A stretch of 64,000 bases of DNA from CAWBBA01 sp963741625 (GTDB taxonomy: Bacteria > Desulfobacterota > Desulfomonilia > Desulfomonilales > Desulfomonilaceae), in the NCBI GenBank assembly GCA_963741625.1, contig CAVUIT010000012.1, positions 62,001 through 126,000 on the forward strand, read 5' to 3'. A program made the translations under genes and the position numbers. The notes under the pieces were generated by a model. It was not told the origin of the DNA, ran no database searches, and worked only from the letters and a program-made list of their open reading frames with translations. Position 1 is the first letter of the stretch; every line of letters begins with the position of its first letter. Below, one piece after another: positions 50,281 through 59,543 of the stretch.

Positions 50281-50872
50281 TCTGAAGTTCAATCAGCTTC
50301 TGCGAAATCGGTTTCACAGCTTCCTTTAATGCTTTTGCTGCCCGAAATACCGGTGCCTTGGTAGCTGGGATCTTTATTTTGGCTTTCGTGCGTGGATTCA
50401 CACCAGCGCGGGCTTTTCTGTCCACAACTGCAAACGTACCCAACCCGTCGATCCGTATTTTACCACCGTCCTTGAGGCCCGCCTGAAGTGTTTTCACCAG
50501 TGCGTTCAGCATTGCTGCGGCGACCTTCTTGGTTACTTTCGTATCTTCCGCCAACTTCGACACCAGTTCAGCCTTGTTCATCGTAATACCTCCTACCAGA
50601 TTTGAGTATTCGAGCTCCCCGTCTGGGTGCGAGGCCACGAGAAGCTGCTTTTGGGCTTTCTGTAGCCGTTTAATCCTGAATTCTTCTTTGAATGCTTCCG
50701 ATTTGCTCGTTGTTCGTAAGTGCCACACCAACTGCACAGGCAGCCTTGAACGAGTATACCTAGCCCCCATTCCCGAATTATGCGCTGCGACACGGCGGTC
50801 CAAATCAGTAGTAGTCCCACAATACAGGCTGTTGTCCGAGCATCTAACAATATACACGAACCAAGACATCAT
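50267..50872 (-). CDS. GIY-YIG (YhbQ/UPF0213) domain fused in frame to HU
   Basis: 201 residues. Residues 1-80 are a GIY-YIG domain: WFVYIVRCSDNSLYCGTTTD (Y-I and YCG strands), the conserved Arg in LDRR and Glu in EAFKEEFRIKRLQ. Residues 98-201 are a complete HU protein (MNKAELVSKLAEDTKVTKKV ... KIRIDGLGTFAVVDRKARAG). The two are joined by a 17-residue linker with no stop. GGAGGT lies before the internal ATG (50581), so HU alone (104 residues) can also be made. GIY-YIG domains cut DNA; fusion to a DNA-bending domain is unusual. An alternative is that a stop was lost between two formerly separate genes. Confidence 0.85.
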   Translation of the reverse strand: MMSWFVYIVRCSDNSLYCGTTTDLDRRVAAHNSGMGARYTRSRLPVQLVWHLRTTSKSEAFKEEFRIKRLQKAQKQLLVASHPDGELEYSNLVGGITMNKAELVSKLAEDTKVTKKVAAAMLNALVKTLQAGLKDGGKIRIDGLGTFAVVDRKARAGVNPRTKAKIKIPATKAPVFRAAKALKEAVKPISQKLIELQTSPE

Positions 50873-51146
50873 TCTTGGGTGTTTCCTGACTCCCCGGGTT
50901 CAGGTGAGGCAGCCTGTGACTGCTTGTTTTGTTGCGATGGCCCCCGTTTTACCGCGTCGCGTGAAGCTTGTCCACCAGATTTTGCCTATCGCTTTCCTTG
51001 AAGATCAACCCGTAGTATTCAAGTCTTATGTTGTCTGTTAAGATCACTCCCCGGTTATGATGCAATTAACCAGGCTTCTTGCTAGGTTAGAACCGGGTCT
51101 CCGGCCCAATGCCTAGGAAATGTCGTCTTAAAGAACCCGAGTAAGC
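50873..51146. other. Divergent gap
   Basis: Between the GIY-YIG-HU gene (minus) and the RecD2 gene (plus); no further feature recognised. Confidence 0.3.
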
Positions 51147-53368
51147 ATGCGCCCTCAGTCCTCTCCCACCAATACCGATGAATCCGGCCTGTCCACCCTG
51201 CAGGGTCAGATAGAGCGTGTCACCTTCTACAATGACGAGACGGATTTCACCATCGCAAAACTCAAAGTCACCGGTTACCATGATCTTGTAACTCTCGTGG
51301 GCACACTCATGGCTCCCACACCCGGTCAGGTTGTCCGTGCCACCGGTGAATGGATCAATCATCCCAAATTCGGAGAGCAGTTCAAGATATTCCGGTACAC
51401 GACTCTTGTTCCTGCCACCGTTGCGGGAATAGAGAAATACCTTGGCTCGGGACTCATCAAGGGCATCGGCCCGGTCATGGCCAAGAGAATGGTAAAGCAG
51501 TTCAAGGAGGATACTCTCAAGGTCATCGAGGAGGACGCTGAGAAGTTGCTGGAAGTGGAGGGCATCGGTCCGAAGCGGGTGAAGATGATAGCCAAAGCCT
51601 GGGCGGACCAGAAGGAAATCCGAGAGGTAATGCTCTTTCTCCAGAGCCACGGGGTGAGTTCGACCTTTGCCGCCAAGATCTTCAAGCAGTATGGCCAGCA
51701 GTCCATCGACGTGGTTAAGGAGAATCCCTACAGATTGGCCGAGGATGTTTTCGGCATTGGATTCATCACCGCGGACCGGATAGCAGAGAATCTGGGCATT
51801 GCCAAAGATTCGCCTGTACGGGCTGCGGCCGGGGTAATCTACGTACTGAACCAGTTGGCGGATGAAGGCCATGTCTACTACCCATACGAAGCCCTTGTAG
51901 AGAAGAGCCGTGAGATGCTGCAAGTGGATCGACGAGGTGGCCCTGAGTGGGCTGGGAGCCCTCGTGTCAGAGAAGAAAGTGGTCCTTGAATACCTGCACG
52001 AAGATGGAGAGAGCCCTCCCGGTGACCAGACTGCCGTGTATTTGGCCACGTTCCACGCATGCGAAAAGAGCATAGCGTTCCGGCTGAAATCTCTCCTATC
52101 CGCTCCTCTCCGAAGAAGAAAGATTGACGCGCACAAGGCTGTGGAGTGGGTTCAGGGTCAATTGTCCTTGTCCCTGGCTCCCAACCAGATTGAAGCCATC
52201 AAATGTGCCACAAGCAACAAAGTCATGGTGATCACCGGCGGGCCGGGAACAGGAAAGACCACCATCATCAATGCCATTCTGAAGATCTTCGGCAGACTGG
52301 GAGTGGACATCTTGCTGGCGGCTCCCACCGGCAGGGCCGCAAAGCGCATGACCGAAGCTACAGGACACGAAGCCCGGACCATCCATAGGATGCTGGAGTT
52401 CAGCCCCCAAAAGCGCGGCTTTCAGAAAAACGAGGAACAGCCTCTCAAATGTGACCTGTTGATACTGGACGAAGCTTCCATGATCGACACGGTACTCATG
52501 CACCATCTCTTGAAGGCTGTACCGATCCACGCCACCCTTATTCTCGTAGGGGACGTAAACCAACTCCCGTCGGTGGGTCCGGGGAATGTACTGAAAGACA
52601 TCATCTCATCGGGAGCCGTGCCCGTGGTGTTCCTCACGGAAATATTCCGGCAGGCTAAAGGCAGTTCCATAATCGTCAACGCACACCTCATTAACAAAGG
52701 CTTGATGCCTGCGTTGGGCACCTCCCCCAACGGCCCCTACGGATTTCTACTTTATCCAGAAGGATGAACCGGAAGAGGCCCTGCAAGTGATACTGGAGCT
52801 GGCCGGTGGACGAATTCAAAGGGCCTTCAGGTTAGATCCGGTTGATGAAGTCCAGGTCCTCAGCCCCATGAATAAAGGTTCCGTTGGAACCCGTAATCTC
52901 AACATAGAGCTTCAGAAGCTCCTCAATCCCAGGGAAGACGGCATAACCCGCGGCGGCAGGAATTTCCGGATCAACGATAAGGTCATGCAGATCAGGAACA
53001 ACTATGAGAAGGATGTCTACAACGGGGACATCGGGCGGATACTAAAGATAGACACGGAAGACCAAGAAGTGACCGTATTATTTGACGGCAGGCCGGTGGC
53101 ATACGATTACTCGGATCTGGACGAACTTGTGTTGGCTTATGCGGTATCAGTACATAAATCCCAGGGCTCCGAATATCCCTGTGTGGTCATCCCCTTGCTT
53201 ACCCAGCACTACGTCATGCTCCAGAGAAATCTCATTTACACGGCAATTACACGGGGGAAGAAACTGGTGATCCTGGTCGGGAGCAAGAGGGCCTTGGCCA
53301 TCGCCGTGAAAAATGACAAAATGCAGAAGCGGTACACGCACTTAAAGGGTAGATTATCGAGCGAATAA
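51147..53368 (+). pseudogene. RecD2/RecD-like helicase, two frameshifts
   Basis: Three frame segments join to about 740 residues, the RecD2 length. Segment 1: an N-terminal OB-like part (LQGQIERVTFYNDETDFTIA) and HhH repeats (YLGSGLIKGIGPVMAKRM, LLEVEGIGPKRVKMIAKAW). After a break near 51925, segment 2 has Walker A VMVITGGPGTGKTTIINAIL, APTGRAAKRM, Walker B LLILDEASMID and GDVNQLPSVGPG. After a break near 52740, segment 3 has LAYAVSVHKSQGSEYP and NLIYTAITRGKKLVILVGS. RecD2 is a 5'-3' helicase acting without RecBC. All motifs are conserved, so recent damage or a sequence error is likely. Confidence 0.9.
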
Positions 53369-53464
53369 TGCAGACCTTTTTGTGGTTGATATCCACCTTT
53401 CCATAAATAACTCGGCGACCTGAATGGCCGCCTGGACTAGGGTGCGCCAAACATACGGGCTCAC
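53354..53464 (-). CDS. 36-residue membrane peptide, family copy B
   Basis: GTG start: MSPYVWRTLVQAAIQVAELF, then MERWISTTKRSA. It shares the PYVW start, the helix layout and the upstream leader with copy A at 48572-48682, but AAGAAGACGCC replaces the stronger AAGGAGGCGCC. Its 3' end overlaps the end of the RecD2 gene on the other strand by 15 bases. Confidence 0.45.
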   Translation of the reverse strand: MSPYVWRTLVQAAIQVAELFMERWISTTKRSALFAR

Positions 53465-54334
53465 GGGCGTCTTCTTTCTTTCTATCCATCAATGAAAACC
53501 CACAAACCCTCAGATATAGAAAAGAAGGGAAGATGCGAGCGGGAGTGCATCAAGGGGTTGCTTTAGCGGTACTCACTATTCGGCAGGAAGCCGAGAGGTT
53601 CAGCATGGGAGGTTAAAGAAAAGAAGCTAGAACGTACAAAGATCGGAAAGATTCTTCAACTGTGGTTTTCACACGAGTGGCGGAAATACCGGTTCCTTGT
53701 TCTTCACTGCTGACCGCTGACGCTGCCGCTTGACTACCTGGCTGCCAGGCTGCTTTTCACTGATGGAAAGTGGGTCTTGGCCTTGAGCGGAGGCTACCCG
53801 CACCGAGAAGAGTAGAACCGGATGGAAAGCGTCTGACCGCCCTGACTCTTTCTTAGATCCGCCGCATTTCAAAAAAGTCCCCAAGATCAACGGGAGTAGT
53901 CGGTCCAAAATCGACCATTATACGCCTGCATCCCGTCTTCTTAGCTGCTTCAACGCTTTGATCACCGCTATCGTCCCACCATATCAGCTAGTCTTAGCAC
54001 AAGTATGCCGGGATAAGGGTGTGAAATTGATACGTGTGGACAGTCCAAATAGGTCCACTTAGCCACTTGCAAAACCCAGGCATAGCTGAAAATCCCGGAG
54101 GGTATTTTCACGCCAGGCTGTGGCTTGGCCTAAGTCATTGCCGTTCACAGGAATCGCGACCGACCCGGTACAACAAAACCACGAGGGTGGTCCGGACGGT
54201 CCACGTCCTCCAAACCGAGCATTATAAGCCACAAGTGGATGGATGCCGCCCCCCACTCCTCTTCCACGCGCAGACAATGAGGCGGAAGTTACCATGAAGA
54301 AATGGGTCTGAATCGGATGGTCACGTGATGGGGA
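53465..54334. other. Non-coding stretch of about 870 bases
   Basis: Its start carries the shared leader of peptide copy B (to about 53530). Beyond this I see no gene with a ribosome site or known motif; a short minus-strand frame at 53669-53908 is unconvincing. Confidence 0.4.
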
Positions 54335-54529
54335 TCAGTGATTGTAGGTCCACTTGGCACGCTGGCCGTATTCACTCCGTTGACCATTGGTTCTGCGATT
54401 CGGTCGGTTCGGGTTGTTGCCGCGGGTCTTCTGTTTCATGAGGCAGTCCCACGAACAGTACCCGTACACAGAATACGTCATGACCTGATTTGCGCTAAAC
54501 TCTTTTTCGCACGTTTTGCATCTCTGCAA
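54335..54529 (-). CDS. Small zinc-ribbon-like protein, 64 residues
   Basis: TTG start with AGGAGG 7 bases upstream. Sequence MQRCKTCEKEFSANQVMTYS then VYGYCSWDCLMKQ, followed by an Asn/Arg-rich tail. The cysteines C4, C7, C25 and C29 (C-x2-C-x17-C-x3-C) suggest one zinc site. The basic tail fits nucleic-acid binding. No family recognised; it stands alone between non-coding regions. Confidence 0.6.
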   Translation of the reverse strand: MQRCKTCEKEFSANQVMTYSVYGYCSWDCLMKQKTRGNNPNRPNRRTNGQRSEYGQRAKWTYNH

Positions 54530-55469
54530 AGTATTTCCTCCTTACCCGTCACGTGTACGGCCTTTCTTGTTGCGTGGACTATCTGTGCCGCGGCTTTGGG
54601 CACAGCCCACAATGGACTCCCTCGGTATTGGTTCACCCGGCTTGAAGCGGCTCTGCGCCCGGTGAGAATGGAGCGGGAGACCATCTCCCCCTCTAAACCT
54701 CATCCCATCGTGATTCGAGGTACTGTTGAAGTTGTGGAGGTATGAAATCACTTCAACGTCCAATTATAATATACCATAAAGGTACGATAAATGTCAATAA
54801 CGCTGTCAGGGATTTCCTAACCGCCGTGTTGCAAGTGTTGGCTCTGGTCGCTGCCAAAGAGAGGCGGATGCCCTTGTTGCCACAGATCAACCATGCGGCG
54901 GCCTTGCCATTTCGGGGGTCTTGGTACCGGTGAACGGTCGCCGGATAGTTTGTCTGACCCCGAAAAAGCTGCCGCGTTGCGTTGAATGAAATCCTACGGA
55001 GACAAAATTGCCAACCCCGTTGCCTCAGCAGGGGATACAATCGTAGTTTGGAGGGTACCTCGCCACATGCTCATGGGTCAAGCATGATGTTAATCCAAGG
55101 CAAAATCAGAGACGACTTATAAAGCATCTGAGAACAATTCTGCGCGATTTTCTGATTCGGGGTGTGCTGAGTGAGCTATCCGCAAATTGCGTCCACGCGT
55201 CTACGGCGTTCTCGTTGCGCGAGATGGCAGGGGGACGACGGGGCCATTCTAAAAAAAGTGAGTTCAGTGGTCCAATCGGGTAATTCGTCGCACAGGATTG
55301 GTTCGCATGCTCTTGTGGCTGTCAACTTGACCGGGCAACGGATTTGCTTCAGGACCGTTTCCGAACGTCACCTCATAGGAACCCGTGAATCTGCGCGGGT
55401 TGCAAGTGCGCCTAGCCTCATGAAGGCTTACGGAGCGGTTCCTTTCCGGTCGGTGTAGCCCATTCGGGA
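54530..55469. other. Non-coding stretch, no supported gene
   Basis: About 940 bases; small open frames on both strands have no ribosome sites or known motifs. Confidence 0.4.
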
Positions 55470-55570
55470 GTTTTCTGCGGTCATTCCTGCGAAATTACCC
55501 TTTTCGCCCGTTTGAAACGGCAGGGGATGCAGCAATCAAGACAGCGAGTTAGGGCTGATCCCATCCTTAG
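55470..55570. repeat. Dispersed repeat, copy 1
   Basis: GCGGTCATTCCTGCGAAA, CCCTTTTCGCC and GTTTGAAACGGCAGGGGA, then GCAATCAAGACAGCGAGTT. A second copy with the same order of blocks lies at 59718-59815. Non-coding; possibly part of a duplicated flank. Confidence 0.6.
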
Positions 55571-55681
55571 ATTCGTTGAAACTCCGGGAATGAAGACGAG
55601 AATTGATGGTTTTTGAGCACTCCGCACATTCCGGCGAAGGTGGGTTTTCGCAGCATCGGTCTCCATATCGGGGAATTGCCG

Positions 55682-55765
55682 TTAAGGGTTCGGGATTGGA
55701 CCGGACAGTGTTTGAGCCACTTCAATGACCACCAGCACGACGATCTGCCAAACGCATGGGTTCAC
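55682..55765 (-). CDS. 27-residue membrane peptide, family copy C
   Basis: GTG start: MNPCVWQIVVLVVIEVAQTL. Nearly the same helix as copy A (VWQIAVLVVIEVAQ), with AAGGAGACGCCC upstream and the same leader to about 55840, but it ends early with a proline-rich tail. It may be a truncated copy. Confidence 0.45.
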   Translation of the reverse strand: MNPCVWQIVVLVVIEVAQTLSGPIPNP

Positions 55766-55840
55766 GGGCGTCTCCTTTCTTTTGATCTCTATCCCTCTGG
55801 ATTTACCCACTAAACCCTTAAATATATTCTCATGATTATG

Positions 55841-56041
55841 AGGGGATATGATGCGAGTAAGCCAGGACGGGCAGACGTTCGTCTTTCATCGGCACACTGC
55901 AAGAGGCGGTCAAAATTGATCTGGCTAAGCCTCAGGCACACTTAGAGAGAGTACTTCAGAGCTCGGGCTCCATGCAGCTGCCCTCAATGCGGGGAAACAT
56001 CGGCGATTCGCAGCTGTCAAATCCTACAGAGAGGTGTTGCC
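55841..56041. other. Intergenic gap
   Basis: No gene supported; GAGAGGTG near its end is the ribosome site of the next gene. Confidence 0.3.
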
Positions 56042-56267
56042 ATGAAAGCGTACCGGTTTGTTACTGAGAAACCATCAGGACGTTTTTGCTGAAACTCTTG
56101 ACGAGGCTATCGAGGCCTTCAATGAGATGAAGCAAGCAAGACTTTCGCCTAAAGTCGACATGGTCAGCCGGATAGAGGTGAGGAACGAAAAGGGAGAATA
56201 CATGCCAGTGGACCTCCCGCTGCGGGCCGGAGTTCTGGATGCAAGAGAGGAAGCACAGTTACATTAG
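56042..56267 (+). pseudogene. Small hypothetical protein, probable frameshift
   Basis: The ATG at 56042 begins MKAYRFVTEKPSG, then the frame shifts near 56085 and continues DVFAETLDEAIEAFNEMKQA, VSRIEVRNEKGEYMPVDLPL and VLDAREEAQLH. Joined length is about 75 residues. GAGAGGTG precedes the ATG. No family recognised; the acidic helix followed by a beta hairpin is typical of small plasmid or phage proteins. Confidence 0.4.
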
Positions 56268-56479
56268 TGAAAGTAAATCGCTTGTGACAGGCTCGACGAA
56301 TCCACAATAGACGGCTCGGGCGGAATGGACCGCAAGAGACACTTGATTTGAAGCGAGGGCGATGCACTCTGGGGGTGTGTCATAATACCTAAGGCACAAG
56401 AGAAGCTGCATCTGCGCCGACAGCCACATCGCATACACAACTGCAACGCGAACCACGTCGTAAATGGAATTCACGTCCC
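56268..56479. other. Gap before the porA fragment
   Basis: Probably contains the breakpoint where porA was truncated; no gene supported. Confidence 0.3.
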
Positions 56480-56746
56480 TTGCCGATGGATGATATCCGA
56501 AAAGTCCTAGCCCCGGCAAAAGATGTTGTGGTTCTGGATCGGTCCATGTCCCTCGGCGCCACGAATGCACCAGTGACTTCGGAATTACGGACAGTCATGT
56601 ATCACGAACCGCAAAGACCAAAAATCCACTGCATGATAGCAGGGCTTGGAGGGAGAGACGTCACCCCGGACGATGTTTCAGACATGGTTCACATGGCGCT
56701 TTCTGAGTCCACCTACGGATACCACCTATATGGCGTTCGTGGTTAG
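56480..56746 (+). pseudogene. porA: Pyruvate:ferredoxin oxidoreductase alpha subunit, C-terminal fragment
   Basis: About 88 residues: DDIRKVLAPAKDVVVLDRSM, LGATNAPVTSELRTVMYHEP, IAGLGGRDVTPDDVSDMVHM. This is the conserved C-terminal domain of 2-oxoacid:ferredoxin oxidoreductase alpha subunits (about 390 residues). The first 300 residues are missing and the sequence upstream is unrelated. It is 27 bases before porB, as in intact operons, so an ancestral por operon was cut here. Confidence 0.8.
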
Positions 56747-56773
56747 CCGATCGATATCTACTGGGAGAATCCC

Positions 56774-57754
56774 ATGGCTGAAGCAAGCAAAAAAAAGATA
56801 TTGAAACCTCTCAAGAATTTTCCTACTGAAGAGTACATAAACCAAGGGCATCGTGCATGCCAGGGCTGCGCTGAAGTCTTGGCCGTCCGACACGTGCTCA
56901 AAGCGATCGGGCCCGACGTGATCATGGCCATGGCCACAGGATGCATGGAGATCATCTCTTCACCGTACCCCTTAACTTCCTGGAATATCCCCTGGATTCA
57001 CGTGGCCTTCGAGAACGCGGCCGCGGTGGCCTCAGGAGTAGAATCAGCACTGAAAGTGTTGAGGCGCAAGGGGCGAATCCCGGACCGAGACGTCACTGTT
57101 CTGGCGATGGGGGGCGATGGAGCGACGGCCGACATAGGATTTCAGGCCCTTTCGGGAATGATGGAGCGTGGGCACAAAGTGATATATGTGTGCGTCGATA
57201 ACGAGGCATACATGAACACGGGAGTGCAGCGTTCTTCTTCGACCCCGTTCGGGGCCTCCACTACCACGTCTCCACCAGGAAGGGTCACTCCATCCGGCCA
57301 AACCACTTGGAAGAAAGATATGACAGCCATCGCAGCAGCCCACGGCATACCATACGCGGCGACGGCCTGCCCCAGCTACTACACGGATTTGATCAAGAAG
57401 GTTCAAAAAGCTAAAGAGGTCGATGGTCCGGCTTACCTCCATGTTTTGTCGGTCTGCCCTACCGGCTGGAGGATCCCCCCCAAGAAATCGATTGAATACG
57501 GCAAATTGGCCGTGGATTCAGGGATCTTCCCCCTGTACGAAGTCGAAAACGGCGTTTGGAAGATGAGCCGAAAGCCCAAGCAGCTCTTGCCTGTCGGGGA
57601 CTATTTCAAGGGTCAGGGCAGGTACCGCCACCTGGACGATAAGCTCATTGCCTACATTCAAGGAAAAGTGAATGAAAAGTGGGACCGACTCTTGAAACTT
57701 TGTGAAGCAACAGGTGATGGCGGCAAGTCGGCTTCTGCCGAAACCGCAGAATAG
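56774..57754 (+). CDS. porB: Pyruvate (2-oxoacid):ferredoxin oxidoreductase beta subunit
   Basis: 326 residues, with GGGAG upstream. Thiamine-diphosphate site: HRACQGCAEVLAVRHVLKAI (early cysteines of the FeS ligand set), MGGDGATADIGFQALSGMME and VDNEAYMNTGVQRSSSTPFG. The C-terminal VCPTGWRIPPKKSIEYGKLA is typical of the four-subunit PorB form. The subunit binds TPP and an iron-sulfur cluster and decarboxylates pyruvate to acetyl-CoA with reduction of ferredoxin. Gamma and delta subunits and an intact alpha are absent here, so function would need partners elsewhere. Confidence 0.93.
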   Translation: MAEASKKKILKPLKNFPTEEYINQGHRACQGCAEVLAVRHVLKAIGPDVIMAMATGCMEIISSPYPLTSWNIPWIHVAFENAAAVASGVESALKVLRRKGRIPDRDVTVLAMGGDGATADIGFQALSGMMERGHKVIYVCVDNEAYMNTGVQRSSSTPFGASTTTSPPGRVTPSGQTTWKKDMTAIAAAHGIPYAATACPSYYTDLIKKVQKAKEVDGPAYLHVLSVCPTGWRIPPKKSIEYGKLAVDSGIFPLYEVENGVWKMSRKPKQLLPVGDYFKGQGRYRHLDDKLIAYIQGKVNEKWDRLLKLCEATGDGGKSASAETAE

Positions 57755-58017
57755 CGGATGCAAACAAGCTCCTGAACCATATTGCCACACGTTGGAGACG
57801 AGTTCCAGGCGACGGAATTCTACAAATTCGCGTTTAAGGCAGTAAGATCGAGGGAATCTTCCTCACCTCAAAGAAAATTCCCCTTTTAGGCGTAGTTAAA
57901 AAGTAAAAATCCGGAGGGCAATCCGGGTTCCTGAGCTGATTAGAGGGCGCAGTCGTGCTGATCCAGGTTGATTTCGTGAAGCAAGAAGGGAGAATGAGGC
58001 CGAAACGCCATGAGTAG
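57755..58017. other. Gap between porB and IS3
   Basis: No gene seen; ends in GAGTAG directly against the IS end. Confidence 0.3.
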
Positions 58018-58136
58018 TGTATGTCGTCAGCAGAAGTGGGAATTTTGGGTGGCAGAATTAGCGGAGAGTTTCAGCCCCAGATGATGGTCTTGGGGTGTTT
58101 CGGTTTAAGTCCCTACGCCGCATGAGAGTTACGTGT

Positions 58137-59078
58137 TTAAGGCTCTTGCGACGCTCCAATATAGCTTCGTCGGCCAAAGTATACGTCATCAGGGGTCACG
58201 TTGCCAAGGGCTTCGTGATAGCGCCCCGTGTTGTAGTAGGTGACAAAACTCGTGATCTCTTGCACAAGATCGTCGGGATACTCCCATACGATCCGGTTTA
58301 TTTTCTCCTTGCAGGATCGATGATACCGTTCGATCTTCCCGTTGGTCTGAGGGTGATAAGGAGAAGCGAATATATGGGCCAACCCCTTGGCTTGGAGGTA
58401 TTCGCCAAAGGGCTTGGAGATGAGTGCTGAACCTCTATCCGAAAGGAGTTTTGCTCGATGTTCCTGTGGTAGACGGTCCATGCCGGTTACTTCACAGGCC
58501 AACTCAATGACTTCACTGAACGCATCCGTGTCCATGCTAGGCTGTAAGAGCCAGGCCAGGATCTTGCGGCTGAAATCATCAAGCACGGATATCATGTAAT
58601 ACCATCCCCAGTTCTTCACGAGCAGGTAACTTGCATCAGTCTGCCACATTTCGTTGATCCCCTTCGTCTTCACCCTATACTCAGGTCCTGCAGGAAAGGT
58701 CTTTTTCCCAGAGGCCTTGATGAGACCGTTTCGTTTCAGGATACGATAGACGCTAGACTCTGATACGGTGAAATCGTCGTTGTCTGAGATATGGAGGCTG
58801 ATCTCCCGCGAGAACCATTCGGGATGGTGATCGGCGACCTCTAAAATCCTCTCTTGCTCGTGAGGGAGGACCTCGTTCCACGTCTTGCCCTTGAACGGAG
58901 AACGATCACGGAGGCCCTCAATCCCATGTCGTTCAAGGTTCGCCTTCCATCGATAGTACGTGGAAAACGGCACGCCTAGACGGATCAATGCCTCCTTTAG
59001 AGTCACTTGTGAGGACTCCACAGCACGGAGAATATCCAGCTTCTCTTCGGGTGTCATCCGGAGGTACCGCACTCTCAC
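58137..59078 (-). CDS. IS3 transposase OrfB, copy 2
   Basis: 313 residues, identical to the OrfB at 22130-23071, with intact DDE residues (WQTDASYLL, LLSDRGSAL, GKIERYHR). Identity of the two copies implies recent transposition or gene conversion. Confidence 0.93.
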   Translation of the reverse strand: MRVRYLRMTPEEKLDILRAVESSQVTLKEALIRLGVPFSTYYRWKANLERHGIEGLRDRSPFKGKTWNEVLPHEQERILEVADHHPEWFSREISLHISDNDDFTVSESSVYRILKRNGLIKASGKKTFPAGPEYRVKTKGINEMWQTDASYLLVKNWGWYYMISVLDDFSRKILAWLLQPSMDTDAFSEVIELACEVTGMDRLPQEHRAKLLSDRGSALISKPFGEYLQAKGLAHIFASPYHPQTNGKIERYHRSCKEKINRIVWEYPDDLVQEITSFVTYYNTGRYHEALGNVTPDDVYFGRRSYIGASQEP

Positions 59079-59401
59079 ATGCCGAGACTTTTTTTGAGCC
59101 GTTGGACATCAAGCATGGTCTCAGCGAGCGCCTTCTTAAGCGTCTCGTTCTCATCCTTGAGACGCTCGACCTCCACCCTGGTTGCATCTCGCTTAGTATC
59201 GACTGTTAGTCCGTTTTTCCCGGCTTCCAGAAAAGCCTTGGACCACTGGTAGTAAAGAGACGGCGAGATCCCCTCCCGCCTGCACAAGTGAGAGACGGAA
59301 ATCTCCCCTCGCAGACCCTCAAGCACAATACGAATCTTGTCATCAGCCCTGAATTTCCTCCGGGTAGCTCTCCGGATCTCTGCAACCACATCCCTGGCCA
59401 T
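59075..59401 (-). CDS. IS3 transposase OrfA, copy 2
   Basis: 108 residues, identical to the OrfA at 23068-23394: HTH followed by a leucine-rich coiled coil. AAGGAG precedes the ATG; its stop overlaps the start of orfB. Confidence 0.92.
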   Translation of the reverse strand: MARDVVAEIRRATRRKFRADDKIRIVLEGLRGEISVSHLCRREGISPSLYYQWSKAFLEAGKNGLTVDTKRDATRVEVERLKDENETLKKALAETMLDVQRLKKSLGM

Positions 59402-59543
59402 GTCAGCTCCTTTCTCTTCCTGGCCCAAGCCAACTATCCGGAGCCGACAGGCACGTCAAGATCATTAATGGTCGAATCTCAACGTCCCAAACTCTCCACT
59501 AACAAAATCCCATTTCGATTCCCATTTTCGCTGACGTTGAACA

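Larger units (their letters stand above)
58018..59543 (-). mobile_element. IS3-family insertion sequence, copy 2
   Basis: Same element, orientation and predicted proteins as 22011-23536, exactly 36,007 bases downstream. Ends TGTATGTCGTCAGC and (complement) TGTTCAACGTCAGC. The flanks GAGTAG and AGAAAGC show no clear short duplication. Confidence 0.92.

Noticed and set aside
51087..52136. A 349-residue minus-strand open frame
   Set aside because: Antisense to the RecD2-type helicase gene, whose motifs are conserved; composition is that of a shadow frame.
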